Source: Hydrogenophaga crocea | Lineage (GTDB): Bacteria > Pseudomonadota > Gammaproteobacteria > Burkholderiales > Burkholderiaceae_C | Direction of reading: 5' to 3' | NCBI RefSeq assembly: GCF_011388215.1 | Contig: NZ_CP049989.1 | Span: 2,666,001 to 2,730,000, forward strand | Length of the DNA: 64,000 bases | Position numbers and translations under genes: made by a program | The notes under the pieces: model-generated | What the model was told of the DNA's origin: nothing | Databases searched by the model: none | The model's input: the letters and a program-made list of their open reading frames with translations, nothing else | Shown here: positions 38,695 to 47,871 of the stretch, in pieces | Layout: every line of letters starts with the position of its first letter | How positions within the stretch are numbered: position 1 is the first letter of the stretch

Positions 38695-39389
38695 TCGGTG
38701 GCGGCGGGCACCACGGGCCGCAGGCGCGCGAGCGCGGCGCTCGCGAGCTCGCCGATGCGTTCGAGGAAGTCCGTGCCCATGTCGGGCGCGAAACGCTGCG
38801 GGTCGGCCGAGGCCAGCACCAGCAGGCCGAAGGCCTGCGGCGCCGCGCCCGCGCGCAGCGGAATCAGTGCCAGCGAGGCCGCGGCCGAGGGGTCGGCCAG
38901 CCACTGCGCGGCTTCCAGACCCGGGTTGTTGCCGCAGTACGGCGCGGTGAGCGAGGACGCGAAGGCGCGCACGTCCTCGCTCGCGCCCTGCGCATAGGCC
39001 TCGCCCGCGAAGGCATCGGCCACGCCCCAGACCTTGATCGCCACCTGCGGCACCATGAACTGGCTCGCGAGCTCGACCGCCACCACCAGCGGCACCTCGC
39101 GCGCCTCGCGAACCATCAGCAGCTCGCGCGTCCAGCGCTGCAGCTTGTCGGCGATGGCGGTGTTCTCCTTGCCGTGGCGCACCATTTCGGCGGCCTTGAG
39201 CTCCAGGCCCTTGATCTTCTCGCGCAGCATCTCGGCCTGGCGCTCCTGCAGGCTCACCGCGCGCCCGCCGTGCGGGCTGGTGAGCTGCACCTCGGCCAGC
39301 AGGCCGGCGTGGCGCTCGAAGAAGTCGGGGCTGTTGGCCAGGTACTGGGCGATGTCGTCCTCGGTGATCGGCGGGATCGGCTGGGTCAT
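38691..39389 (-). CDS. DUF484 (YigA-like) protein
   Basis: A 232-residue cytoplasmic protein with the DUF484 pattern: an N-terminal helical part (DIAQYLANSPDFFERHAGLLAEVQLTSPHGGRAVSL in outline), a coiled coil around residues 48-75 and a GAF-like C-terminal domain. Located between dapF and xerC as yigA is in E. coli. Its role is not established. Confidence 0.92.
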   Translation of the reverse strand: MTQPIPPITEDDIAQYLANSPDFFERHAGLLAEVQLTSPHGGRAVSLQERQAEMLREKIKGLELKAAEMVRHGKENTAIADKLQRWTRELLMVREAREVPLVVAVELASQFMVPQVAIKVWGVADAFAGEAYAQGASEDVRAFASSLTAPYCGNNPGLEAAQWLADPSAAASLALIPLRAGAAPQAFGLLVLASADPQRFAPDMGTDFLERIGELASAALARLRPVVPAATE

Positions 39390-39408
39390 GGTGAAGGGGG
39401 TGAGGGGT

Positions 39409-40287
39409 TCAGCTCAGGTGGTCGGGGACCTCGATCACGCCGTTGAACACGGGCGTGGCCGGGCCGGTCATGAAGACAGGGGCGTCGAGGCCGTCGGAGG
39501 CCTTCCATTCGATGGTGAGCAGCCCGCCGCGCGTGTGCACGTCCACGCGCTCGTCGAGCCAGCCCAGGCGGATGCCCGCGACCACCGCGGCGCAGGCGCC
39601 GGTGCCGCAGGCCAGGGTCTCGCCCGCACCGCGTTCGTAGACCCGCAGTTTCACGGTGGTGCGGTCCACCACCTGCAGGAAGCCCGCGTTCACGCGCTGC
39701 GGAAAGCGCTCGTGGACTTCGATCAGCGGGCCCCAGCCCGCCACGGGCGCGTCGTCCACGTCGTCGACCCGCAGCACCGCGTGCGGGTTGCCCATGGACA
39801 GCACGGCCACCGGCACTTCGCCCGCGTAGGGCAGCGTGAGCGGCCAGCGCTCGAAGCCGTTGAGGCGCTCGGGCTTGAGCCCGCTGGCATTGAAGGGCAC
39901 GTCGGCCAGCGCGAACACGGGCGGGCCCATGTCGACGGTGACGCGGCCATCGGCCAGGCGCTTGAGTTCGATCACGCCCTTCTTGACCTTCACTCGCAGC
40001 GGGTTGCGTTCGCTCAGGCCCTGGTCGTGCACGTAGCGCACGAAGCAGCGCGCGCCGTTGCCGCAGTGCTCCACCTCACCGCCGTCGGCGTTGTGGATCA
40101 CGTACTCGAAGTCGAGCCCAGGCGCGGGCGCGGGCCGCACGGAGAGGATCTGATCGGCGCCGACACCGAAATGCCGGTCGGCGAGGAAGCGGTACTGCGC
40201 CGCGCTCAGGCCGAGCAGACCGTGCGTCTCGTCGAGCACGACGAAGTCGTTGCCCGCACCTTGCATCTTGGTGAAGCGGATCTGCAT
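39409..40287 (-). CDS. dapF: Diaminopimelate epimerase DapF
   Basis: A 292-residue enzyme converting LL- to meso-diaminopimelate for lysine and for MurE. The two catalytic cysteines are in HCGNGARC and ACGTGACAA, and the start [17 protein letters not shown] is canonical. A GATAAT box ends 9 bases before the ATG, so the message may be leaderless or have a very short leader. Divergent from the Nudix/MBL gene. Confidence 0.97.
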   Translation of the reverse strand: MQIRFTKMQGAGNDFVVLDETHGLLGLSAAQYRFLADRHFGVGADQILSVRPAPAPGLDFEYVIHNADGGEVEHCGNGARCFVRYVHDQGLSERNPLRVKVKKGVIELKRLADGRVTVDMGPPVFALADVPFNASGLKPERLNGFERWPLTLPYAGEVPVAVLSMGNPHAVLRVDDVDDAPVAGWGPLIEVHERFPQRVNAGFLQVVDRTTVKLRVYERGAGETLACGTGACAAVVAGIRLGWLDERVDVHTRGGLLTIEWKASDGLDAPVFMTGPATPVFNGVIEVPDHLS

Positions 40288-40296
40288 ATGGCCGCG

Positions 40297-40302
40297 ATTA
40301 TC
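40297..40302 (-). promoter_or_regulatory. GATAAT -10 box of dapF
   Basis: GATAAT on the minus strand, with 9 bases before the dapF ATG and no Shine-Dalgarno between them. Confidence 0.5.
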
Positions 40303-40357
40303 CGCCGAGCCCCGCCGGCCTGACACCTGCACGACGCAAGACCGCACCGCCCTCCCC

Positions 40358-40363
40358 CACAAT
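40358..40363 (+). promoter_or_regulatory. CACAAT -10-like box of the Nudix/MBL gene
   Basis: CACAAT followed by 7 bases and the ATG at 40371, the same layout as for lpxC, dapF and pyrC. The hexamer is a poorer match to TATAAT. Confidence 0.4.
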
Positions 40364-40370
40364 CGCCGCC

Positions 40371-42071
40371 ATGGTCCGCCCCACCCAACTCCTGCACCCG
40401 CCGCGCACCATCGCGCCCCTGCGTCCCGCCGCCACCGTGCTGCTGCTGCGCGACGGCCCCCAGGGCGTCGAGGTGCTGATGACGCGCCGCTCGATGTCGG
40501 CCAGTTTTGCGCCCGGCGCCTACGTGTTCCCGGGCGGCGGCATCGACGCCGCCGACGCCCAGGCCTTCGGCGTGGCTTCGCGCCGGCCGACGCAGACCGA
40601 TCTGCGGCTCACCCAGGCCATCGCGGCCATCCGCGAAAGCTTCGAGGAGCTGGGCGTGCTGCTCGCGCGCCGTGCCGATGGCCGCTGGGCCAATGGCGAC
40701 GACATCGACGCGCTCGACCGCAAGGCCCCGTTCGCGCCGCAGTGCCGCGCGCGCGGCCTGCGGCTCGCGGCCGACGAGGTCTTCGTGCTGGCGCACTGGA
40801 TCACCGACCGCGACCTCTCGCGCCGCTTCGACGTGCCCTTTCTGGTCGCGCGCATGCCCGAGGGCCAGGAGCCCGTGGCCGACGAGAGCGAGCAGTTCGA
40901 GCCGATCTGGGTGCGCCCGGCCGACGCGCTCGCGCGTCACGCCGAGGGCCGCTTCTTCATCATCTTCCCCACCATCCGCACGCTCGAGCGGCTGCAGGCC
41001 CACGTCACGGTGGACGAGGTGCTCAAGGCCTGCGCCGCGCACGACGAGCCCCTGTGGACGAGCTGCCCGCGCGCGGGCCTGATCCATGGCCGCGAATCGC
41101 GCCACATGGAGCACGAGCCGCCGTTCGGCGAACTCGCGCTGGTCTGCCCCGACGGCCAGATCGTGCACCCGCTGGACTGGCAGCACGAGCAGCCGGTGCC
41201 GCTGCTGCGGCAGGTGCAGCGCCTGACCGCGCCCAACAGCGGCGTGATGACCGGCCCCGGAACCAACAGCTACCTCGTGGGCGACCCGGGCACGGGCTAC
41301 ATCGCGATCGACCCGGGCCCCGACGAGCCCGAGCACATCGAGCGCCTGTGGCGCGCCGTGGGCGCCGACCTGCGCGCCATCGTCTGCACCCATTCGCACC
41401 CCGACCACTCGCCCGGCGCCAAGCGCCTGCAGCAACTCTGCGAGAAGGCCGGGCGACCGCGGCCGCCCGTGCTCGGCCTGGCCAGCGCGCCCACGGCGCG
41501 CGAGAACAGCCGCTTCACGCCCGACCGCGAACTCGCCGACGGCGAGCGGCTGGTGCTGCGCGACGCCGCGGGCACCACGCACACGCTCATGGCCGTGCAC
41601 ACGCCGGGCCACGCCGCCAACCACCTGTGCCTCGTGCTGCTCGAAGACGGCCTGCTGTTCTCGGGCGACCACATCCTCAACGGCAGCACCACGGTGATCG
41701 ACCCGCCCGACGGCAACATGGCGGCCTACCTCGATTCGCTCGACCGCCTGGCCGCGCTGTGCGACACGCACGGCATCGACTTCATCCTGCCCGCGCACGG
41801 CCACGTGCTGGGCGACCTGCGGCGCACGCCCGACAACCTCTCGGCCCCGGTCGAAGGCGGCGCGCGCCGTGCGATCGACCAGCTCAAGGCCCACCGCCTC
41901 GCGCGCGAGGCCAAGATCGCGCGCGCCATGCAGTTGCGCCCCGACGGCGGCCTCGACGACTGGGTGCCGCTGGCCTACGACGACGTGCCCGAGCGCCTGT
42001 GGCCCGTGGCACGCCGCTCGCTGCTCGCGCACGTGGAGCGCATCCGCGCGCTCGGCGGCTTCAATCTCTGA
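40371..42071 (+). CDS. Nudix hydrolase / metallo-beta-lactamase-fold fusion protein
   Basis: A 566-residue two-domain protein. Residues about 18-230 are a Nudix-like domain ([19 protein letters not shown], then FPGGGID... and an [11 protein letters not shown] helix); a 30-residue insertion separates the GG and REx2EExG halves of the Nudix box. Residues about 270-500 are an MBL hydrolase of the LACTB2 type with [20 protein letters not shown] and SGDHIL metal motifs, followed by a winged-helix-like tail. The C-terminal half probably cleaves an RNA or thioester substrate with two zinc ions; whether the Nudix half is active is unclear. Cytoplasmic. Confidence 0.88.
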   Translation: MVRPTQLLHPPRTIAPLRPAATVLLLRDGPQGVEVLMTRRSMSASFAPGAYVFPGGGIDAADAQAFGVASRRPTQTDLRLTQAIAAIRESFEELGVLLARRADGRWANGDDIDALDRKAPFAPQCRARGLRLAADEVFVLAHWITDRDLSRRFDVPFLVARMPEGQEPVADESEQFEPIWVRPADALARHAEGRFFIIFPTIRTLERLQAHVTVDEVLKACAAHDEPLWTSCPRAGLIHGRESRHMEHEPPFGELALVCPDGQIVHPLDWQHEQPVPLLRQVQRLTAPNSGVMTGPGTNSYLVGDPGTGYIAIDPGPDEPEHIERLWRAVGADLRAIVCTHSHPDHSPGAKRLQQLCEKAGRPRPPVLGLASAPTARENSRFTPDRELADGERLVLRDAAGTTHTLMAVHTPGHAANHLCLVLLEDGLLFSGDHILNGSTTVIDPPDGNMAAYLDSLDRLAALCDTHGIDFILPAHGHVLGDLRRTPDNLSAPVEGGARRAIDQLKAHRLAREAKIARAMQLRPDGGLDDWVPLAYDDVPERLWPVARRSLLAHVERIRALGGFNL

Positions 42072-42078
42072 ACACGGG

Positions 42079-42639
42079 TCAGAAGCGCCGGCCGTAGACC
42101 AGACCCACGCCTTCGACCTTGATGTTGTCGCTGTCGTGGTAGTTCATCCAGTTCGCCTGCAGGTACGACTGCCGGCTCAGGTGCACGTTGAGGCCGAGGC
42201 CGTAGGCCACGTCGTCGCCGGTTTCGTCGACGTTGATGCCCCCGGCCGACAGCTGCAGCTTGGTGCGCGCATAGCCCACGCGGCCGAACAACTCCACGCG
42301 CTCACCCAGGCGGATGCCCGGTTTGAAGAAGACGCCATAGGCGCTCGGGATCTTGGCGTCGATGCCGGTGTTCACCCCGTTGAGCTTGATTTCGTCTTTC
42401 GACACGCCGCCGGCCACGAAGCCCTCGACCGCGAGGTTGGGCAGCCACTGGTAGCCGATGGTGCCGGTGAGCAGGCCAGGGCGCGCCTTGGCGCTCAGCG
42501 GGCCGTCCTCGGCCTTGATGTTGAGTTGCGACAGGCCGATCTCGCCGTACCACTTCGAGTCGGTGGGCTGTGCGTGAGCGGCGCCGCACACACCGGCCAC
42601 GAGCAGCGAAGACAGCAGGGTTCTGCAAAGGGGATTCAT
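42079..42639 (-). CDS. Small outer-membrane beta-barrel protein
   Basis: A 186-residue protein with a signal peptide (MNPLCRTLLSSLLVAGVCGAAHA) and alternating strands ending in a terminal Phe (VYGRRF), the signature recognised by the BAM complex. It resembles OmpA/OmpW-type eight-stranded barrels (WYGEIGLSQLNI, GYQWLPNLAVEGF, FGRVGYARTKL). A CAGGAGTG ribosome-binding site precedes the ATG. Its role, structural or channel, cannot be told. It lies downstream of rnpB on the same strand. Confidence 0.85.
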   Translation of the reverse strand: MNPLCRTLLSSLLVAGVCGAAHAQPTDSKWYGEIGLSQLNIKAEDGPLSAKARPGLLTGTIGYQWLPNLAVEGFVAGGVSKDEIKLNGVNTGIDAKIPSAYGVFFKPGIRLGERVELFGRVGYARTKLQLSAGGINVDETGDDVAYGLGLNVHLSRQSYLQANWMNYHDSDNIKVEGVGLVYGRRF

Positions 42640-42732
42640 GGGCACTCCTGTGGATGGATGGAACGGGCCCCGGGGGCCGGGGCTGCCCATCGGCAATCGC
42701 CGTTCCCGCGGGCGGGAGTGCCTGGCGCAAAA
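42640..42732. other. rnpB to outer-membrane-protein gap
   Basis: On the minus strand, after the RNase P RNA 3' end, there are two GC-rich inverted repeats (CCCGCC-CGCGGG-like and CCCCGG-CCC-CCGGGG) and then the CAGGAGTG ribosome-binding site of the barrel protein. They could assist rnpB 3' maturation, but none has a T-tract. Confidence 0.35.
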
Positions 42733-43090
42733 GTGTGAAGCGCGCCGATAAGCCGGATTCTGTGCGGCCGGGTCGCCCCGACCGTGACCGCCATTCTTCT
42801 GGGCCGGGGGTCGCCCACCCGGCTCGATGCCACCTACCCGCCAGCTCCGCGGAGCCACATCGACGCTGGCCTATTTGGTGTTGCTGCGCGTAGAGATTGC
42901 CCGTTTCACCCGGCCCGGGTCGCCCCGGGCCGACTCGTCTCTGTTGCTCTGATCCTCACCTTAGGGCCGCCGGGCGAACCCGGCGGCTGGTCGGTGGAGA
43001 GGTGTTACCTCCTACGCTGCCCTGTGCAGTCCGGACGTTCCTCCAGCACACCCTTTCGGGTCTTGTGCCAGCGGCGGTCTGGCGCGCTTC
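42733..43090 (-). ncRNA. rnpB: RNase P RNA (class A)
   Basis: The catalytic RNA that matures tRNA 5' ends. Read on the minus strand the conserved elements appear in order: the 5' P1 strand GAAGCGCGCC, GGAGGAACGTCCGGAC with CACAGGGCAG, GAGGTAACACCTC, CAGAGCAACAGAGA, GGGTGAAACGGGCAATCTC, AACACCAAATAGGCCAG, GCGGGTAGGTGGC and the 3' AGAATCCGGCTTATCGG followed by GGCGCGCTTC, which pairs perfectly with the 5' P1 strand. Length about 358 bases. Ends are set from the P1 pairing and may be off by a few bases. Confidence 0.95.
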
Positions 43091-43098
43091 ACGCCGCG

Positions 43099-43104
43099 AT
43101 TATC
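43099..43104 (-). promoter_or_regulatory. GATAAT -10 box of rnpB
   Basis: GATAAT ends 8 bases before the inferred 5' end of RNase P RNA, a textbook distance. The promoter must extend into the last codons of the upstream MATE gene (stop at 43118). A -35 is not obvious. Confidence 0.6.
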
Positions 43105-43117
43105 GCCGCGACCCGCG

Positions 43118-44473
43118 TCACACCAGCCGCTCGATCCGGCGGTGCCGCCAGACCAGGCGGTAGTACGAGGTCTGCAAGGCCAGCATGCACAGGTAGGCCA
43201 CGGGAAAGGCGATCCACACGCCTTCGAGCCCCAGGCGCAGATCGAGCCACCAGGCCGCGGGCAACTGCACGCCCAGAATGCAGAACACCGAGATCGCCAT
43301 CGGCACCAGCACCACGCCGCTGGCGCGCATCAAGCCGCCCACGATGGCCTGGAAGCCGAACACCAGGATGCTCCACAGCATGATGTGCAGCAGGTGCTCG
43401 GCCTGCTGGCGCACCTCGGGCTGGGTGAGGAACAGCCCCAGCAGGTGGTGCGACAGCGCATAGCCCAGCAGCACCAGCGAACCCGTGAGCGCCGCGTTGA
43501 GCCACAGCCCCGTGCGCAGGATGGCGCCCAGCCGCTCGGTATGGCCCGCGCCGATCGACTGCGCGGCCAGGATGGACGTGGTGATGGCGATGGACAGCGC
43601 AGGGAACTGCACGTAGTTCACCACCTGCGTCACCGCGCCATAGGCCGCCGTGGCCTGCGAGCCATGGGCGTTCACCAGCGTGAGGATCACGAGCTCGGAC
43701 GCGGAGATCACCACCATCTGCACGCCCGTGGGCAGGCCGATGCGCATCACCTTGCCCAGGATCTCGCGGTCCAGCCGCAACGCCAGCAGCATCGCGCGGT
43801 CGAAAGCCATCACGCTGTGCAGCCGCTTCAGGCGCCAGGCCAGAAAGGCCAGCGCCACCGCGTACGACACGAGGCCGGCATAGGCCGCGCTGCGGATGCC
43901 CAGCGGCGGCAGACCCAGCCAGCCCTGGATCAGCGCGGGCGTGAGCACCAGGCCCAGGCCGGTGGACAGCAGCAGCGCCAGCAGCGGCGACACCGTGTCG
44001 CTCACGCCGCGCAGCAATTGCGTGAACAGGATGAACACCAGCAGCAGCGGCATGATGAGCAGCATCACGCGGGCGTACGACACCGCGTCGTCGAGCACGT
44101 CGGCGGGCGTGCCCAGCGCCACCATGGCGGGGCGCGCGAACACGCCGCCCAGCGCCGCCGCCAGCAGCCCGATGAGCGCCCCCAGCACCAGCGCCGTGCC
44201 CGCGATCTGCTTGACCTTGTGCGGCTCGCCCGCGCCCCAGGCCTGGCCGATCAGCACCGAGGCGCCGGCACCGATGCCGATCACCAGCGAGATGAAGAAG
44301 AACACGATGGGGAACATGCCCGACACCGCGGCCAGCGCGTGCGTGCCCAGCAGCTGGCCGATGAAGATGCCGTTGAGCGTGCCCGACAGGCCCTGCAGGA
44401 TGTTGGACAACACCATGGGCACGAGGAACACAAGGTAGACCCGCCAGAGGGGGCGGTGGGCTTGGGGTGTCAT
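43118..44473 (-). CDS. MATE-family multidrug/metabolite exporter
   Basis: A 451-residue inner-membrane transporter with about twelve hydrophobic helices in two similar halves, as in MATE (NorM/DinF) exporters that use Na+ or H+ to expel cationic compounds. Family features include the PMVLSNILQGLSGTLNGIFIG opening in outline and VLIGQAWGAG. It overlaps the upstream DUF2239 gene by 4 bp, so the two share a transcript. Two ACCCGGGT boxes ahead of that operon may be its operator. Confidence 0.9.
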   Translation of the reverse strand: MTPQAHRPLWRVYLVFLVPMVLSNILQGLSGTLNGIFIGQLLGTHALAAVSGMFPIVFFFISLVIGIGAGASVLIGQAWGAGEPHKVKQIAGTALVLGALIGLLAAALGGVFARPAMVALGTPADVLDDAVSYARVMLLIMPLLLVFILFTQLLRGVSDTVSPLLALLLSTGLGLVLTPALIQGWLGLPPLGIRSAAYAGLVSYAVALAFLAWRLKRLHSVMAFDRAMLLALRLDREILGKVMRIGLPTGVQMVVISASELVILTLVNAHGSQATAAYGAVTQVVNYVQFPALSIAITTSILAAQSIGAGHTERLGAILRTGLWLNAALTGSLVLLGYALSHHLLGLFLTQPEVRQQAEHLLHIMLWSILVFGFQAIVGGLMRASGVVLVPMAISVFCILGVQLPAAWWLDLRLGLEGVWIAFPVAYLCMLALQTSYYRLVWRHRRIERLV

Positions 44474-45042
44474 GAATCGCCTCGGGAGGAATCGGTGTCG
44501 GTGGGCGCGAACGCGTCGCGTGCGAGCCAGGCGGCATGGGCGCGCACGTCGGGCGGCCAGGACTCGATGCGCCGGGCGAAGGCCTCGCCGTCGTGCGCGA
44601 ACAGGGCGCGCGTGGCCTCTTCGAAGCCCGGCAGGGCGCCCGCGATGGCGCTCATGAAGCGGTAGGCGCGTTCCGTGGCCGCGCGGCGCGAATCGCGCTC
44701 GGCATGGCTGCGGCGCGCCTCGTCCACCAGCCGGCGCAGCGCGGCCGACGCTCCGCCCGGCTGCTGCGCCAGCCAGGCCCAGTGGCGCGGCAGCAGCGTC
44801 ACTTCGCGCGCGACCACCCCCAGGCGCGGACGGCCCACGCCAGGGGCCGCAGAGGCCGAAGCGGCGGGGCCAGGCGCGGCAGCCTGGGGCGCGAACGGGT
44901 AGTCGCGCTGCTCGCCGGTGGCGTCGTCGAACACCAGCAGGCCGCCGCCCGACAGGTCGAGCGTGGCCAGCGTACGGGCGACCTCGTCGCCGGGGCCGAA
45001 GGCCACGCGGCGGTGTCCGAGAAAAGCGGTGCAGGCTGTCAT
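44470..45042 (-). CDS. DUF2239 family protein
   Basis: A 190-residue cytoplasmic protein with the DUF2239 hallmark RPRLGVVAREVTLLPRHWAWLAQQPGGAS and an N-terminal TAFLGHRRVAFG-type segment. The family is uncharacterised. It is the first gene of a two-gene operon with a MATE exporter. Confidence 0.88.
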   Translation of the reverse strand: MTACTAFLGHRRVAFGPGDEVARTLATLDLSGGGLLVFDDATGEQRDYPFAPQAAAPGPAASASAAPGVGRPRLGVVAREVTLLPRHWAWLAQQPGGASAALRRLVDEARRSHAERDSRRAATERAYRFMSAIAGALPGFEEATRALFAHDGEAFARRIESWPPDVRAHAAWLARDAFAPTDTDSSRGDS

Positions 45043-45055
45043 GGCGGGCGATTCT

Positions 45056-45082
45056 ACCCGGGTTTTTTAATTTCACCCGGGT
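45056..45082. promoter_or_regulatory. Paired ACCCGGGT operator-like boxes
   Basis: The palindrome ACCCGGGT occurs at 45056-45063 and 45075-45082, 19 bp apart start to start, each followed by T-rich sequence (TTTTTTAA and TATTTT), within the 118-bp divergent region between the DUF2239-MATE operon and the FAD oxidoreductase. The 15-17-base direct repeat stands out from the GC-rich surroundings and looks like a tandem repressor site on two helical turns. A GACAAT box for the rightward gene is at 45114-45119. Confidence 0.5.
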
Positions 45083-45160
45083 TATTTTCAGACGCCTCAC
45101 CGGCCGGTGCGAGGACAATGCGCGCTTTCGTCCTGCTTGATCACCACAAGCCCCACGACC

Positions 45161-47029
45161 ATGATCCGCATCGCCGAGCTCAAGCTCCCCCTGGCCGAGG
45201 TGCCGTTCGATGAACGCCGCGCGGCCGACGCCCCGGCCGAAACCGAGGCCGACCGCGCGCCCGCGCCCCACCCCGTTGCCGCGCTCACCGCGCTCGCCGC
45301 GCAGGTGCTGGGCATCGCCCCGGCCGACATCGCCGACCTCCAGGTTTTCAAGCGCAGCTTCGACGCGCGCAAGGCCGAACTGCTCGCGGTCTACATCGTC
45401 GACCTCACGCTGCGCGACCCCGCGCAAGAGGCGGCGCTGCTCGCGCAGCACGCACGCCACCCGCACGTGCGCGCCACGCCCGACATGGCCTGGCGCGCGC
45501 CCGGCCACGCACCGGCCGGCTTCGGCAGCGCCGAGGGCGAACGCCCGGTGGTGGTGGGCCTGGGTCCCTGCGGCCTGTTCGCCGCGCTCGCGCTCGCCGA
45601 AATGGGCCTGCGCCCCATCGTGCTCGAACGCGGCAAGCCGGTGCGCGAGCGCACCAAGGACACCTGGGGCCTGTGGCGCAAGCGCCGGCTCGACCCGCAG
45701 AGCAACGTGCAGTTCGGCGAAGGCGGCGCGGGCCTGTTCTCCGACGGCAAGCTTTACAGCCAGATCAAGGACCCGCGCTTCTTCGGCCGCAAGGTCATGC
45801 GCGCCTTCGTCGAGGCCGGCGCGCCGAGCGAGATCCTCTACGAAGCGCACCCCCACATCGGCACCTTCAAGCTCGTGAAGGTGGTCGAGGCCATGCGCGA
45901 GAAGATCCTGTCGCTCGGCGGCGAGATCCGCTTCCAGCAGCAGGTGGTGGGCGTGCAGACCGTGCCCGATGGCGCGGGCCTGCGCCTGACCGGGCTGCGC
46001 GTGGCCGACCTCGCGACCGGCACCGCCAGCGAACTGCCCGCGCAGCGCGTGGTGCTCTCGCTCGGCCACAGCTCGCGCGACACCTTCGCCTGGCTCTGGG
46101 ACGCGGGGGTGTTCCTCGAAGCCAAGCCGTTCTCGGTGGGCGTGCGCATCGAACACCCGCAAAGCCTGATCGACCGCGCGCGCTGGGGCCGCCACGCCGG
46201 CCACCCGCTGCTCGGCGCGGCCGACTACAAGCTCGTGCACCACGCGCAGAACGGCCGCGCCGTCTACAGCTTCTGCATGTGCCCGGGCGGCACCGTGGTG
46301 GCCGCCACGTCCGAGCCGGGCCGCGTGGTCACCAACGGCATGAGCCAGTACTCGCGCGCCGAACGCAACGCCAACTCGGGCCTGGTGGTGGGCATCGACC
46401 CCGCCGACTACCCGCAGACCTTTCCGCAGGACCTGCCCTTGTGGACCGCCGCCTTCGGCGAGACCGACGGCACGCGCTACGCGCAGCAGGCCCAGGCCCT
46501 GCGCGCCCAGGGCCGCCACCACCCGCTGGCCGGTGTGGTACTGCAGCGCCAGCTCGAAAGCCGTGCCTTCGTGGAAGGCGGCGGCGACTACAGCGCGCCC
46601 GCGCAGCGCCTGGGCGATTTCCTCGCCGCCACGCCGTCGACCGCGCTCGGCGAGGTCGAGCCCTCGTACCGGCCGGGCATACACCTCACCGACCTCGCGC
46701 GCGTGCTGCCCGCCTACGCGGTCGAGGCCATGCGCGAGGCGTTGCCCGTGTTCGGCCGCCAGATCCGCGGCTACGACCTGCCCGACGCCCTGCTCACCGC
46801 GGTCGAGACCCGCACCTCGTCGCCGCTGCGCATCACGCGCGGCGACGACTTCCAGAGCCTGAACACGCGCGGCCTGTACCCGGCCGGCGAAGGCGCGGGC
46901 TATGCGGGCGGCATCCTGTCGGCGGGTGTCGACGGTTTGAAGGTGGCCGAGGCCCTGGCCTGCGACGCGCTGGGCCTGCCGCCCGTCGGGCGCCTTACAA
47001 ATAGTGACAAGGTCGGCACCCCGGCTTGA
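45161..47029 (+). CDS. FAD-dependent oxidoreductase (YtfL/uncharacterised flavoprotein type)
   Basis: A 622-residue flavoprotein. About 130 N-terminal residues form a small alpha/beta domain (with LQVFKRSFDARK), followed by the FAD-binding Rossmann motif VVVGLGPCGLFAAL and a second signature GGAGLFSDGKLYSQIKDP. Near the C-terminus GLYPAGEGAGYAGGILSAGVDGLKVAE closes the FAD site. This architecture is a widespread but uncharacterised dehydrogenase family. The start at 45161 gives MIRIAELKLPL; the frame extends slightly further upstream without support. Confidence 0.87.
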   Translation: MIRIAELKLPLAEVPFDERRAADAPAETEADRAPAPHPVAALTALAAQVLGIAPADIADLQVFKRSFDARKAELLAVYIVDLTLRDPAQEAALLAQHARHPHVRATPDMAWRAPGHAPAGFGSAEGERPVVVGLGPCGLFAALALAEMGLRPIVLERGKPVRERTKDTWGLWRKRRLDPQSNVQFGEGGAGLFSDGKLYSQIKDPRFFGRKVMRAFVEAGAPSEILYEAHPHIGTFKLVKVVEAMREKILSLGGEIRFQQQVVGVQTVPDGAGLRLTGLRVADLATGTASELPAQRVVLSLGHSSRDTFAWLWDAGVFLEAKPFSVGVRIEHPQSLIDRARWGRHAGHPLLGAADYKLVHHAQNGRAVYSFCMCPGGTVVAATSEPGRVVTNGMSQYSRAERNANSGLVVGIDPADYPQTFPQDLPLWTAAFGETDGTRYAQQAQALRAQGRHHPLAGVVLQRQLESRAFVEGGGDYSAPAQRLGDFLAATPSTALGEVEPSYRPGIHLTDLARVLPAYAVEAMREALPVFGRQIRGYDLPDALLTAVETRTSSPLRITRGDDFQSLNTRGLYPAGEGAGYAGGILSAGVDGLKVAEALACDALGLPPVGRLTNSDKVGTPA

Positions 47030-47077
47030 CACGCCGGGCGCAGCATCCAGTCTCCCCCTTACTCCCAGGAGTCTTCC

Positions 47078-47812
47078 GTGAACACCCCGAGATCGCTTCG
47101 CTGGCTTCCCCTGGTGGCCGTTGCGGCCACCGCCACCGGCATGGCCCACGCCCAGGAAGAGCAGGGTCGCGTCATCAGCAGCACGCCCATCATCCAGCAG
47201 GTGGCCGTGCCGCAAAACGTCTGCACCGACCAGCAGGTGACCCGGCCGGGCGCCAAGTCGGGCGCGGGCGCCGTGCTGGGGGCGATCGCGGGCGGCGCCG
47301 CGGGCAATGCCATCGGCGACGGTGGTGGCCGCGCCGCGGCCACGGCCATCGGCCTGATCGGCGGTGCCATCCTGGGCAACCGCATCGAAGGGGCGGGCCC
47401 GGCGCAGACCGAGATCGTGCGCAACTGCAGCACGCAGACCTTCTACGAACCGCGCACCGTGGCCTACGACGTGCTCTACGAGTACGCGGGCCGCCAGTAC
47501 CGCACCCAGATGGCGCAGGACCCGGGCCGCTACGTGCGCCTGAACGTGGCCCCGGTGGACGCCCTGCCCGCCGCCCCTGCGCCGATCTACCCGACCCGCC
47601 CGCAGGTGCGCTACGAAACGCCCGTCGCGCCGGCCGTGGTGTACGACACCTACCCGAGCGGCTACTCGAACATCTCGACCGAGGTCGTGATCATCGGCGG
47701 CCAGCGCTACCACCCTGCCCCGGGCTGGCGCCCGCGCCACGAATGGAACGACCGCTACCCGGACCGCTACCCGCCGGGCTACCGCCGCCCGGATTTCGAG
47801 TACCGCCGCTGA
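47078..47812 (+). CDS. Secreted glycine-zipper protein
   Basis: A 244-residue exported protein: GTG start with a CCCAGGAG ribosome-binding site, signal peptide (NTPRSLRWLPLVAVAATATGMAHA), then a glycine-zipper segment (GAGAVLGAIAGGAAGNAIG and AATAIGLIGGAILG) like those of SlyB/RcnB-type 2TM proteins, and a Tyr/Arg/Pro-rich C-terminus (RYPDRYPPGYRRP). Two cysteines (VCTDQQ and RNCST) may form a disulfide. It probably associates with the outer membrane. Ends at a shared terminator. Confidence 0.87.
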   Translation: MNTPRSLRWLPLVAVAATATGMAHAQEEQGRVISSTPIIQQVAVPQNVCTDQQVTRPGAKSGAGAVLGAIAGGAAGNAIGDGGGRAAATAIGLIGGAILGNRIEGAGPAQTEIVRNCSTQTFYEPRTVAYDVLYEYAGRQYRTQMAQDPGRYVRLNVAPVDALPAAPAPIYPTRPQVRYETPVAPAVVYDTYPSGYSNISTEVVIIGGQRYHPAPGWRPRHEWNDRYPDRYPPGYRRPDFEYRR

Positions 47813-47828
47813 AACCGCGGCGTCCAGC

Positions 47829-47855
47829 AAAAAGGCCACCCGAGGGTGGCCTTTT
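47829..47855. terminator. Bidirectional terminator between 47812 and htpX
   Basis: GGCCACC/GGTGGCC stem with a 4-base CGAG loop, flanked by AAAAA before and TTTT after, so it serves both convergent genes. Confidence 0.85.
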
Positions 47856-47871
47856 GCATGGGCGGTGCGCC

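Noticed and set aside
44474-47839. Minus-strand frame extending the MATE gene upstream by more than 1000 codons
   Set aside because: The extension is antisense to the FAD oxidoreductase and glycine-zipper genes; the MATE domain starts cleanly at the ATG at 44473.
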